A DNA stretch of 64,000 nucleotides, taken from contig CACMDB010000004.1 in NCBI GenBank assembly GCA_902612325.1, forward strand, positions 124,001 to 188,000, read 5' to 3'. The notes under the pieces are model-generated. The model searched no databases. It saw only the letters and a program-made list of their open reading frames with translations, and was not told the DNA's origin. The DNA comes from an uncultured Pelagibacteraceae bacterium. GTDB taxonomy: Bacteria > Pseudomonadota > Alphaproteobacteria > Pelagibacterales > Pelagibacteraceae. Positions 1 to 7,280 of this stretch are shown one piece after another; within the stretch, counting starts at the first letter, position 1; every line of letters begins with the position of its first letter. Both the position numbers and the translations under genes were made by a program.

Positions 1-870
1 TTTCCAGTATTCTTTGTTGTGGGTATTGGGTATTATCTTGGTAAAAAAAATCCTAAAATTGATACTACATTTATCACTAATTTTGCTGCAAATGTTGGCA
101 CACCAGCAATGATTATTTATGCATTAAATCCGGTAAATATATCGTTTACTATTTTCATTAACTATTTTTGGTACTATGCAATCGCAATTGTTGGGTTTAT
201 TATTGTTGGAATAATAATATTATTTCTTTTAAATACTAAAGATATAATAAGAGAACTTCCGCCTTTAACAATGCCTAATACTGGTAATATGGGTTTACCA
301 ATATGTTTATTCGCGTATGGTTCTCAAGGTCTTGGTGTTTCAGCCGCTATTTCCGCCTTAATCATTTTGTGCCACTTTACATTAGGTGTTTTTTTAGCAG
401 ATAGAAAATTTAGTTTACAAGTCATACTAAAAAGCCCACCTTTTTATGCAATCATTATTGCAGTTTTTTTACTTTATTATGATTATGAACTTCCAGGATT
501 TATAGAAAATACTACTTTTTTATTAATGTATGCCACAATATTTTTAATTTTGATGTCATTAGGAATAGCACTAACAAGACTTAAAGTTTTTTCACTTAAC
601 AAGGCAATATTTTCTTCTTTAGGCCGAGTGATTGTTGGACCTATTATAGGTTATTTATTGATAGTATATTTTGGTCTTGAAGGGTTTGCAGCTGGTGTAT
701 TACTGATTCAATGTTCAATGCCTAGCGCAGTTCTTAATTATCTTGTTGCATCAATTTATTCACCAAAAAAAATTGTTGATAGTGTTGCTAGTACTATTGT
801 TGTGTCAACACTTATGTCTTTTATAACAATTCCAATTGTTGTATTCTTTGCTTTAAAATACTTTAATTAA
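1..870 (+). CDS. AEC family transporter (auxin efflux carrier-like), 5' end outside window
   Basis: The reading frame is open from base 1 and encodes 289 residues before the TAA, so the gene is cut by the window edge. A GTG at 19 is in frame but is probably internal. The protein is almost entirely hydrophobic, with about eight to nine membrane segments in two blocks. The segment around PNTGNMGLPICLFAYG and the later QCSMPSAVLNYLVA are typical of the two halves of the AEC/membrane transport protein family, which exports organic anions or other small solutes. Family members run about 300 to 320 residues, so roughly 20 to 30 N-terminal residues are missing. The substrate cannot be told from sequence. 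It is followed 16 bases later by another transporter on the same strand, so the two may be co-transcribed. Confidence 0.85.
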   Translation, partial: FPVFFVVGIGYYLGKKNPKIDTTFITNFAANVGTPAMIIYALNPVNISFTIFINYFWYYAIAIVGFIIVGIIILFLLNTKDIIRELPPLTMPNTGNMGLPICLFAYGSQGLGVSAAISALIILCHFTLGVFLADRKFSLQVILKSPPFYAIIIAVFLLYYDYELPGFIENTTFLLMYATIFLILMSLGIALTRLKVFSLNKAIFSSLGRVIVGPIIGYLLIVYFGLEGFAAGVLLIQCSMPSAVLNYLVASIYSPKKIVDSVASTIVVSTLMSFITIPIVVFFALKYFN

Positions 871-886
871 TCTATATCCTTCTTAT

Positions 887-1738
887 ATGAAGGCTATTAC
901 ATTTAATCTTTTAGCGTGGGTGATGCTCCCAATTATGGATGGTTTTGCTAAATATTTAAGTGCAGAATTACCTGTATTACAAATCACTTGGGCAAGATAT
1001 TTTTTTACTGTGGCGTTCACCTTACCAATTATGTTTTTCTTTTTTCGAGAAAATCTTGTTTGGACAGATAAACCGAAACTACAATTCATAAGAGGCTTAA
1101 TACTTTTAACAGCAAATATTTGTTTCTTTTATGCAATTTCAGTAATCTCTTTAGCAAAAGCATTAACTTTGGCATTTGTTGCACCTTTGATTGTTACAGC
1201 TTTTTCTCCAATTTTTTTAGGTGAGAGGGTTGGATTTAGAAGATGGTCAGCTGTAATTATAGGATTTATAGGATCCTTGGTTGTTATAAGACCTGGTTTT
1301 GTAGAAATTAATTTAGCAAGTATTGCTGCGCTTGGAACAGGAATAATGTATGGATTTTATTTAATTATTACTCGTAAGTTAAGTACTTCAGACAATCCTT
1401 TATTAACTCTATTGTTAACTGGTGTAGTAGGGGCTGTTATTATTTCATGTGTAATGCCTTTTGTTTGGATCAAGCCAACAATTAATCAGTGGTCGATGAT
1501 GGCCGCGATTGGTGTATTTGCCTGCGTAGGTCATTTATTTCTAATATTATCTCTAAAATACGCTGATGCTTCAAAATTAGCTCCTTTTAGTTACTTTGAG
1601 ATCATTACAAACATAATTATAGGTTATTATTTCTTTAGTGATTTCCCAGATAATTGGACTTTCTTAGGTTTGTTTATTGTTGTTTTAAGTGGTATCTACA
1701 TCTCAAGAAGAGAGAACTTAGTTAAAAAAGTAAAATAA
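887..1738 (+). CDS. EamA/DMT family transporter
   Basis: 283 residues with about ten membrane helices arranged as two EamA repeats of roughly 130 residues each. This is the usual size and topology of the drug/metabolite transporter superfamily (YdcZ/RhaT-like exporters of amino acids or metabolites). Recognisable pieces are the first-repeat segment ISLAKALTLAFVAPLIV followed by a GE pair (FLGERVG), and the second-repeat segment KYADASKLAPFSYFEIITN. The ATG at 887 lies 16 bases after the upstream transporter. The C-terminal tail is short and basic (RRENLVKKVK). The substrate is unknown. The downstream 460 bases hold no clear gene, so this looks like the last gene of its transcript. Confidence 0.88.
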   Translation: MKAITFNLLAWVMLPIMDGFAKYLSAELPVLQITWARYFFTVAFTLPIMFFFFRENLVWTDKPKLQFIRGLILLTANICFFYAISVISLAKALTLAFVAPLIVTAFSPIFLGERVGFRRWSAVIIGFIGSLVVIRPGFVEINLASIAALGTGIMYGFYLIITRKLSTSDNPLLTLLLTGVVGAVIISCVMPFVWIKPTINQWSMMAAIGVFACVGHLFLILSLKYADASKLAPFSYFEIITNIIIGYYFFSDFPDNWTFLGLFIVVLSGIYISRRENLVKKVK

Positions 1739-2199
1739 TAGGTAATATTTATTTACTAATTTCTAATGTATTACATTAAGTACTTTTTATAAACTATTGT
1801 ATTTATTATATTTTATTAATAATATAAATAATATTAATTTTTGAATATTTTGGATGATTTAATGTTAAAATCACCCAAATATACTCTGCAAGAGTGTAGA
1901 TTTATAGTAAATTATTAAAAACATCAAATAATCTTTTAAAATAGGGACTTTTTCTGATTGTGTTTATGAAAATTCTAAAAAAATAGGGCAGTCCAAAAGC
2001 GTTGATATAGTTGAATAGTAGAGCGATGCACTAATTGAATATAGCATTTAAACGCCCATAGAGGGGTCTATTTTTGGTATAGGCTAATATATGGTACAAC
2101 CGAAGGGTGAATTATGTTATTTAGAAAGTAATATTACAATAAGGTAAAAAAGCATTGATATTACTCACTTTTTTTACTTAAAAAATGTTTAAAATAGCT
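1739..2199. other. 461-base stretch without a convincing gene
   Basis: All frames are broken by frequent stops; the longest plus-strand open stretches are 20 to 26 codons. It contains a 12-bp imperfect hairpin at 1849-1879 and a small hairpin at 2058-2071 (ATAGA/TCTAT around GGGG) followed by five T. Bases 1980-2110 are less AT-rich than the surroundings and read like scattered fragments of a decayed gene, but I cannot assign them. I see no promoter, tRNA or known structured RNA here. Confidence 0.5.
1849..1879. repeat. Imperfect inverted repeat (12-bp arms, 7-base loop)
   Basis: The left arm TTTGGATGATTT (1849-1860) and right arm AAATCACCCAAA (1868-1879) pair at 11 of 12 positions around the loop AATGTTA. 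It lies 110 bases after the EamA transporter stop. No T-run follows on the plus strand, so it is not a standard intrinsic terminator. It could be a transcript-end stabilising hairpin or a protein-binding dyad. Confidence 0.5.
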
Positions 2200-2475
2200 C
2201 TAAATAGCTACTTTTTCAGATCTTAGTAATTTAAGCTTTTGCTTGATTCCACCTCTACCAGAGTAACCTCCGAGAGCTCCATCAGATCTAATCACTCTAT
2301 GACAAGGTATTTTTGGGGCATATGGGTTTTTAGCACAAGCATTAGCTACAGCTCTGGCTGATTTAGGGCTTTTTATTGCAGCTGCAACTTGTTTATATGT
2401 TCTTATTTTACCTTTTGGTATAGTTTTGAGGTATTTCCAGACTTTTAATTGAAATTTAGTGCCTTTAAGATGCAT
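2200..2475 (-). CDS. MGMT-family protein, catalytic domain only (methylated-DNA-cysteine methyltransferase-like)
   Basis: 91 residues matching only the C-terminal DNA-binding/active-site domain of O6-alkylguanine-DNA alkyltransferases. The N-terminal block FQLKVWKYLKTIPKGKIRTY corresponds to the family's FQ-x-VW and IP-x-G-x-x-x-(S/T)Y region. RAVANACAKNP matches the RAVGxAxAxNP block. PCHRVI carries the acceptor cysteine (Cys58), and GGYSGRGGIKQK matches the GGYxxGxxxK stretch. Because the cysteine is kept, this is not an ATL protein, in which it is replaced by Trp or Ala. Full-length Ogt/Ada-C proteins are about 160 to 180 residues, so the N-terminal RNase H-like domain is absent. It may repair alkylated bases alone or only flag them. 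It sits next to the GC-rich patch and the integrase in an accessory region. Confidence 0.8.
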   Translation of the reverse strand: MHLKGTKFQLKVWKYLKTIPKGKIRTYKQVAAAIKSPKSARAVANACAKNPYAPKIPCHRVIRSDGALGGYSGRGGIKQKLKLLRSEKVAI

Positions 2476-2690
2476 TTTTATCTAAGAAACCCCTGTTTCC
2501 TTGCACTTTTAAGGGTGCAAAGAACAGTTGTTTTGGCACGTCGTTGATGCGCTACCGCCATGCCTCCCGTTCTGCATGTTCAGCGATGCTTTGCAGAACT
2601 TTCTGCCCCTTGGATTTGTACCTCTCGGCTTTTGCCCAATTGGCCAGTTAAGGGTTGCCCCTTAATTCATTCAAACTTTAACAGATATGA
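2465..2690 (-). other. GC-rich patch with strong hairpins: candidate structured RNA or relic of an imported gene
   Basis: Bases 2521-2640 are about 52% GC, far above the rest of the window. Read on the minus strand it contains a 7-bp stem TTAAGGG/CCCTTAA closed by a GCAA (GNRA-type) loop (2648-2665). It also has an 8-bp stem GTTCTGCA/TGCAGAAC (2569-2599) with an alternative shorter hairpin next to it, and a TTGCAC/GTGCAA stem (about 2500-2520). The same strand also has a frame open over 2555-2647 (31 codons, rich in Lys, Glu, Ala and Arg). After a single TAG (2552-2554) it stays open to 2465, overlapping the start of the MGMT-like gene. By my hand count the codon-position GC of this frame is about 61/41/59%, a coding-like pattern. 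It does not match what I know of SRP RNA, RNase P RNA, tmRNA, 6S or 5S RNA. Confidence 0.5.
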
Positions 2691-2760
2691 TTTTAAAGCT
2701 GTATCACCTTTTAATTGATTCTGAAAATTTACAGAAATTCCTGTGAATATTGGGGATAAA

Positions 2761-2937
2761 TTAAGCTTTGAAAACTAAGATAAAATAGCTGATTAAAAAT
2801 AAGATTGCCAAGATAGATAAAAAAATAGTTTCAATACTTTTGCCATGATTTTTATACTGAATTGAACTTAAAATAATAAATCCTACAGAGGTAATTAAAA
2901 ACCATACAGCAGGAATTTCTCCATCTATTGAACCCAT
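2761..2937 (-). CDS. Small two-helix membrane protein (58 residues), hypothetical
   Basis: An ATG frame of 58 codons ending in TAA. Residues about 10 to 26 (AVWFLITSVGFIILSSI) and 38 to 56 are hydrophobic and would form two membrane helices joined by a short polar loop (QYKNHGKSIET). The N-terminus is acidic and polar and the tail is short. I recognise no family. The amphipathic layout and absence of internal stops favour a real gene, but there is no independent support. It lies between the GC-rich patch and the divergently oriented integrase, and its start is 80 bases from the integrase start, so the two may share a control region. Confidence 0.5.
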   Translation of the reverse strand: MGSIDGEIPAVWFLITSVGFIILSSIQYKNHGKSIETIFLSILAILFLISYFILVFKA

Positions 2938-2955
2938 AATTTTATATTTAAACTA

Positions 2956-2984
2956 TTGACATTAAAAATCACTTGATATATTAC
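2956..2984 (+). promoter_or_regulatory. Candidate sigma70 promoter for the integrase
   Basis: A perfect TTGACA lies at 2956-2961. The -10 could be TATTAC at 2979-2984 (17-base spacer) or TATATT at 2977-2982 (15-base spacer). It is 34 bases or more upstream of the integrase ATG at 3018. The -10 overlaps the left arm of the dyad at 2980-3014, which would suit autorepression or control by an island regulator. Confidence 0.5.
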
Positions 2985-3014
2985 TAGTGATAATTAATTG
3001 TTATCAATAGTAAT
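2980..3014. promoter_or_regulatory. 35-bp dyad (14-bp arms) in the integrase leader
   Basis: The left arm ATTACTAGTGATAA (2980-2993) and right arm TTATCAATAGTAAT (3001-3014) are reverse complements at 13 of 14 positions, with a 7-base spacer TTAATTG. It ends three bases before the ATG at 3018. As DNA it could be an operator for a dimeric repressor or an integrase arm-binding site. As RNA it would fold into a long hairpin hiding the ribosome-binding region. No Shine-Dalgarno sequence is visible outside it. Confidence 0.6.
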
Positions 3015-3017
3015 TAT

Positions 3018-3971
3018 ATGAATAAACTTGCAACAGACCTAAAATCGCTTCATGAGGCAACTTTAAATAACCTCAAAAACTCTAAGGCGACTAATACTTT
3101 AAGAGCTTATAAATCAGATTTTAGAGACTTTGGAGCGTTTTGTGCTAAACATGGTTTGAATTCATTGCCATCAGAGCCAAAAATAGTGTCTTTATATCTC
3201 ACTCATCTTTCTAAAAGCTATAAAATCAGCACTATGAGACGAAGATTGGTTTCAATAGGTATGATGCATAAACTAAAAGGTCATTATTTAGATACAAAAC
3301 ACCCGATTATTATTGAAAATTTAATGGGAATAAAAAGAGTGAAAGGCAGCATTCAAAAAGGAAAAAAACCTATATTAATCAGCCATTTAAAATTAATAAT
3401 TAATGTAATAAATCAACAAAAATTTGAAGATATTAAAAAATTTAGAGACAAATCAATTATTTTGGTAGGATTTGGAGGGGGCTTTAGACGATCGGAGCTA
3501 ATATCTATTGATTTTGAAGATTTAGAGTTTGTACCTGAAGGCTTAAAAATTACAATCAAAAAATCAAAAACTGATCAATTTGGTGAAGGTATGATTAAGG
3601 GACTACCCTACTTCGCCAATGAAAGCTATTGCCCTGTTGTTAATCTTAAGAAGTGGTTAGAAATTTCAAAAATAAAATCAGGACCTGTCTTTAGAAAATT
3701 TTCCAAAGGTTCATTATTAACAGAAAAAAGATTAACCGACCAATCTGTGGTCTTATTAATGAAAGAATATCTAAATTTGGCAGGTATAGAGAACAAAAAT
3801 TTTGCAGGTCATAGTTTAAGATCGGGTTTTGTAACAGTGTCTGCAGAGTCTGGTGCTGATGAGCGAAGTATTATGGCAATGACAGGTCACAAGACAACAC
3901 AAATGGTCAGAAGATATATTAGGGAAGCAAATATATTCCAAAACAATGCGCTTAATAAAGTTAAAATCTAA
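3018..3971 (+). CDS. Tyrosine recombinase / site-specific integrase
   Basis: 317 residues with the two-domain plan of lambda-integrase-type recombinases. The N-terminal SAM-like core-binding domain (about 1-105) includes TLRAYKSDFRDFGAFC. The catalytic domain (about 115-310) has the full active-site set: Arg157 in GFRRSEL, Lys184 in KKSKTDQ, His265 and Arg268 in GHSLRSG, His291 in GHKTT, and the nucleophile Tyr300 in RRYIREA. The enzyme would cut and rejoin DNA at short att sites. Length and the intact catalytic set suggest it is functional. It is the only mobility gene seen in the window. The nearest tRNA is tRNA-Glu, 3.3 kb away. A strong dyad and a possible promoter lie just upstream. It faces the minus-strand glycan genes. 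Confidence 0.9.
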   Translation: MNKLATDLKSLHEATLNNLKNSKATNTLRAYKSDFRDFGAFCAKHGLNSLPSEPKIVSLYLTHLSKSYKISTMRRRLVSIGMMHKLKGHYLDTKHPIIIENLMGIKRVKGSIQKGKKPILISHLKLIINVINQQKFEDIKKFRDKSIILVGFGGGFRRSELISIDFEDLEFVPEGLKITIKKSKTDQFGEGMIKGLPYFANESYCPVVNLKKWLEISKIKSGPVFRKFSKGSLLTEKRLTDQSVVLLMKEYLNLAGIENKNFAGHSLRSGFVTVSAESGADERSIMAMTGHKTTQMVRRYIREANIFQNNALNKVKI

Positions 3972-4004
3972 TTAGAAGAGTTTTTGAATGAAAATTTAAA
4001 ATGA

Positions 4005-4865
4005 TTAATTGAATTTGTTATCAGGTTTTTTATTTTCTTTTTTAAAAAAATGAAAAAAAAATCTTAATATTAAACCTATAATTAAACCATATTTATTTTT
4101 TAAAGCAGTATAATATTCTTTTTGATACTTAATTAATAATGTATTGCTATTAAATTTAAAACCTTTTGTGTAAGACCATCGTTTACTTTCATTTTCTTTT
4201 GCAACAATAAATTGAACCCTTTTACAAAATTTAATTTGTTTTAATATTTTAGTTTTTTTAAAGAATTCATATAATGCCCTCTCTGGATTCAATTTTTTTG
4301 AAATTAAATACTTGTAATTTATATCATCATCAAGATATTCATTAATACTAAGGATTTGATCAATCATTGATGACGGAAATATATGATGGCGATCACTAAC
4401 ACCACCATATTTTTCTCCTTCAACAATATAGAAAGTATCATTTTTTAATTTTGGGTGAAAATCAATATAAAAAAAATCAGAACGAGTAAGTATTATTCTG
4501 TCATAATTAAGCATTTCTTTTTTAAAATTATTTTTTAAAAAATGCCGTAATGCAAATATTATTGCACCTGAGCCTCTAAAATTATTTATACCTCCTCCAA
4601 GTCCTTCAATTTCATTCCTTTGATAAATGTCGTAGAGACGATTTGAAAAGTGTTCCTTAAAATAATCCCACCAATCTTTATATTCTTCAATTTCCCAAAT
4701 AAATTTTGCCTTAGTATACAATGATGATGATTTATTAGAACTTTTACCAAATAATAATGCCAAATCGGCAGACAATGGTTCCAATAGATATTTATACATA
4801 GAATGCCATGTTTCTTCACCACCTCTAGCAGAGCCAATTAAAATTACTAAAGTTTTAACGTTCAT
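4005..4865 (-). CDS. Hypothetical protein, probable surface-glycan biosynthesis
   Basis: 286 residues, not assigned to a named family with confidence. No signal peptide or membrane helix is evident. The N-terminus (LVILIGSARGGEETWHSMYK) and the central blocks ILTRSDFFYIDFHP and YGGVSDRHHIF look like hypothetical proteins often found in polysaccharide gene clusters. Conserved-looking DxxxxxR/D and SDRH motifs could be part of a nucleotide-sugar site, but that is inference. It follows the two-module glycosyltransferase on the same strand after 53 bases and is the last gene before the facing integrase. Very low GC with long T-runs on the plus strand resembles its glycosyltransferase neighbour. 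Confidence 0.55.
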   Translation of the reverse strand: MNVKTLVILIGSARGGEETWHSMYKYLLEPLSADLALLFGKSSNKSSSLYTKAKFIWEIEEYKDWWDYFKEHFSNRLYDIYQRNEIEGLGGGINNFRGSGAIIFALRHFLKNNFKKEMLNYDRIILTRSDFFYIDFHPKLKNDTFYIVEGEKYGGVSDRHHIFPSSMIDQILSINEYLDDDINYKYLISKKLNPERALYEFFKKTKILKQIKFCKRVQFIVAKENESKRWSYTKGFKFNSNTLLIKYQKEYYTALKNKYGLIIGLILRFFFHFFKKENKKPDNKFN

Positions 4866-4918
4866 TAAATTTTAATTTATCCTAAATAAGAATGATATTT
4901 TAATTTATAAATGACTCA

Positions 4919-7021
4919 TCAAAACAATGACACATTTTTTCCAAATGAAATATCAATAAGATATTTAGATATTCTTGTTTCGTTAAAAAGTTTGAAATAT
5001 TTTTTTTTTCCATTATATGCAATTTTTTTTCTCAAATCATCCTTTTTAGAGTAAAAATTTATTTTTTCGGATAAATCATTTATATTTTTATAAAAAATGA
5101 TTTCTTTATTGCTAAAGAAATCATTCATACAAACTTTTTCGTCAATAAAAGTTAATAAACCATTCCCCATTAATGATGCGATTCTATTACTTGAGTAATA
5201 TTTTGTTGGTTTACCTCTGCTTAAATTCAAAGCCATTTTTGAATTTAAAAGTGATTTATAAAAATCGTTACCCCAGACTGGTTCTTGTTTTCCTACACCA
5301 TAAAAATCAAATTTAATTCCAACACTTTTTTTTACTAATTTGTCTAAAAAATTTACTCTGCTATCAATTTTGCCCTGTTTTAATACTGCTCTATTTACAC
5401 CATGACTCATTGCATAAAAAACATCATTTTTTGGATTTAGATTAAAAACATCAAAACATTCAATATTTCTATCAACTGGTGTCATTAAAAAATGAGTATT
5501 ATTTTTTTTATTGTCAAAAAAATTGAGTGCCGATGGACTTGTAGTTATAAATGAATGGTCAACTAAGGGAATAAACTTATTTAATTTATGCAAATTGTCA
5601 TTATTATCTGATAATCCACTCATTAATGGGTCCTCGTTCCATTGTGATATCAAAATATTTTTATTTAAGTTTCTAAAATCATAAATAATATTTTCAGTAA
5701 TATTGTCAGAATGCCCAAATAAGATTAAATCTGGATTATAATTTTTGGATGTTTCAATTAAATATTCATGAAATTTATTTTTATTTAAAAAACCTATACT
5801 CTTATTTTGTCTAACATAGTCTCGATCACTTATTTCAATTACATCGTGACCATTTCTTATTAAACCATTTGTAAATTTTTTTCCAAGTGAGAGGTTGTAG
5901 ATTCTATGGTTTAATTTTTGTGCTAGGTTATAGATATTCAAAATTCTTAATTTTCTATTTTTTGCTTTTATATTCATAAATGGAAATAATGAACTTCTCA
6001 TTAAATCAATTTTTTTAGAATTTTCTTTCAATTTATGTTTTACAAATTTTTTACTCATAGATTGAATTTTTTTCCTTAATTTAGTATTTTTAATTAATTT
6101 TTCAGTTTCAAATTCAATATTCTTTACATCTAATTTTTTTAATTTTATTGCGTGATCTGTTGTTTCAGAAAGACCACCTGTATTAGAAATGATTGTAGCG
6201 CAGCCTCTTGATGATGCTTCAAGTGCCGTTCTACCAAAAGGTTCTTCCCATCTAGATGGTATAATTGCTATTTCTGACTTACTTAAATAATCCAAAACTT
6301 TTTTGTGAGTGATTTGTCCAAGATTTTTATGATTTTTATGAGTAGAAAATTCTTGAAATCTTTTTTCTTCTCCAATTGAATAGGCTTTCCAGTCTTTATT
6401 TAAATCTAGGATATTAAACATTGATTTACAATAAAGATCATATCCTTTTGATTTATTTAGTTTACCAACAAAAATTATTTGTTTTTCTTTTTTGATTTTT
6501 TTTTTATATGCATCAATACTATGATATATTACTTGTGTCTTATTATCTGATAACTGTGGTAGATTTTGAAAAAATTTGTTTTTTACCCATTTGGATATGA
6601 AAATTATTTTATCTACAATTTTTAAGAGATGTAACCTTTCAGTAACTGACTTAGCACCCTTCATTGTTGTGGGATCATTATGAAAATATAAAATAATTTT
6701 GGAATTTATTTTTCCAAAAAAATCCTGAACCATAATAGGCCTGTTATGTAATTCAATTATGTCGAAGTTATAGTCTCTAATTTTTTCTATAATTTTTTTT
6801 GAGTATTCTTTAGTGGTACTATTAAACTTAGATTTAGTTCTATCTATATTAATATTTATATAATTTTTTGTTAAATAATCGTTATTATTAGTGTTTCCAA
6901 TAATAAAAGTAGTTCTTTTATAAATCGAGTCTCTTGAAAAATCACTTATCCAAAGAGAAACTGCACCAGCACCATTTTTACTATAATTTTCTTTATACGG
7001 TAAAATAGATGCAATCTTCAT
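4919..7021 (-). CDS. Two-module glycosyltransferase (GT4-type plus CgeB-like)
   Basis: 700 residues in two parts. Residues 1 to about 340 form a GT-B glycosyltransferase of the GT4/group 1 type. It shows IIFVGKLNKSKGYDLYC at the start of the C-terminal Rossmann half and the hallmark EPFGRTALEASSRGCATII, whose two Glu residues bind the nucleotide sugar. After a basic linker, residues about 358 to 700 form a second module beginning LRILNIYNLAQKLNHRIYN and ending with GRGKPTKYYSSNRIASLMGN. This resembles the C-terminal glycosyltransferase fold of CgeB/spore-maturation-type proteins. Both halves probably act in the cytoplasm on one surface glycan. The start overlaps the stop of the upstream GIY-YIG gene by four bases (ATGA), so they are co-transcribed. 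Donor and acceptor are unknown. Confidence 0.8.
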   Translation of the reverse strand: MKIASILPYKENYSKNGAGAVSLWISDFSRDSIYKRTTFIIGNTNNNDYLTKNYININIDRTKSKFNSTTKEYSKKIIEKIRDYNFDIIELHNRPIMVQDFFGKINSKIILYFHNDPTTMKGAKSVTERLHLLKIVDKIIFISKWVKNKFFQNLPQLSDNKTQVIYHSIDAYKKKIKKEKQIIFVGKLNKSKGYDLYCKSMFNILDLNKDWKAYSIGEEKRFQEFSTHKNHKNLGQITHKKVLDYLSKSEIAIIPSRWEEPFGRTALEASSRGCATIISNTGGLSETTDHAIKLKKLDVKNIEFETEKLIKNTKLRKKIQSMSKKFVKHKLKENSKKIDLMRSSLFPFMNIKAKNRKLRILNIYNLAQKLNHRIYNLSLGKKFTNGLIRNGHDVIEISDRDYVRQNKSIGFLNKNKFHEYLIETSKNYNPDLILFGHSDNITENIIYDFRNLNKNILISQWNEDPLMSGLSDNNDNLHKLNKFIPLVDHSFITTSPSALNFFDNKKNNTHFLMTPVDRNIECFDVFNLNPKNDVFYAMSHGVNRAVLKQGKIDSRVNFLDKLVKKSVGIKFDFYGVGKQEPVWGNDFYKSLLNSKMALNLSRGKPTKYYSSNRIASLMGNGLLTFIDEKVCMNDFFSNKEIIFYKNINDLSEKINFYSKKDDLRKKIAYNGKKKYFKLFNETRISKYLIDISFGKNVSLF

Positions 7022-7272
7022 TTTTTGGTATTGATTAGTATATTTTTTCTTTTTTCTCGATTTTTTTTTAATCTATATTCAAATGACATGGCTAATCTTT
7101 TATCATAAAATTTTTTTTTATAGATTATTTTCCATTTATATCCACGAGTTGATTTTGCTCCTACACCCAAATTATGTTTTTTTAACCTTTGATTAAGGTT
7201 ATTTGTATATCCAACATAAGTTTTATTTATTTTATTATTTACGCTTTTAAGCATATAAACATAAAATATCAT
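7018..7272 (-). CDS. GIY-YIG domain protein (UPF0213/YhbQ-like)
   Basis: 84 residues making up one GIY-YIG nuclease domain. The GIY-equivalent strand is FYVYMLKS, the YIG-equivalent is TYVGYT (about residues 18-23), followed by the conserved Arg in LNQRLKKHN and the metal-binding Glu in SFEYRLKK. Single-domain proteins of this kind (YhbQ/UPF0213 family) are small stand-alone proteins of poorly known function; some cut DNA. The gene lies only eight bases from the 3' end of tRNA-Glu on the same strand, and its end overlaps the glycosyltransferase start by four bases. That places it as first gene of the accessory cluster behind the tRNA. Confidence 0.8.
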   Translation of the reverse strand: MIFYVYMLKSVNNKINKTYVGYTNNLNQRLKKHNLGVGAKSTRGYKWKIIYKKKFYDKRLAMSFEYRLKKNREKRKNILINTKK

Positions 7273-7280
7273 AAAAAATA

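Noticed and set aside
883-1089. Minus-strand open frame inside the EamA gene
   Set aside because: It lies wholly within a convincing transporter gene and has no family resemblance. The same applies to minus- or plus-strand frames such as 7438-7809, 11221-11508, 17026-17349, 39095-39493 and 59643-59888.
1849-1879. Hairpin as an intrinsic terminator of the EamA transporter gene
   Set aside because: The stem is AT-rich at its base, lies 110 bases after the stop and is not followed by a T-run.
2465-2690. GC-rich patch as SRP RNA, tmRNA, RNase P RNA, 6S RNA or 5S rRNA
   Set aside because: None of the conserved cores of these RNAs, such as the GGAAGGAAGCAG-type SRP loop, the RNase P GAGGAAAGTC block or a tRNA-like acceptor with a tag frame, is visible.
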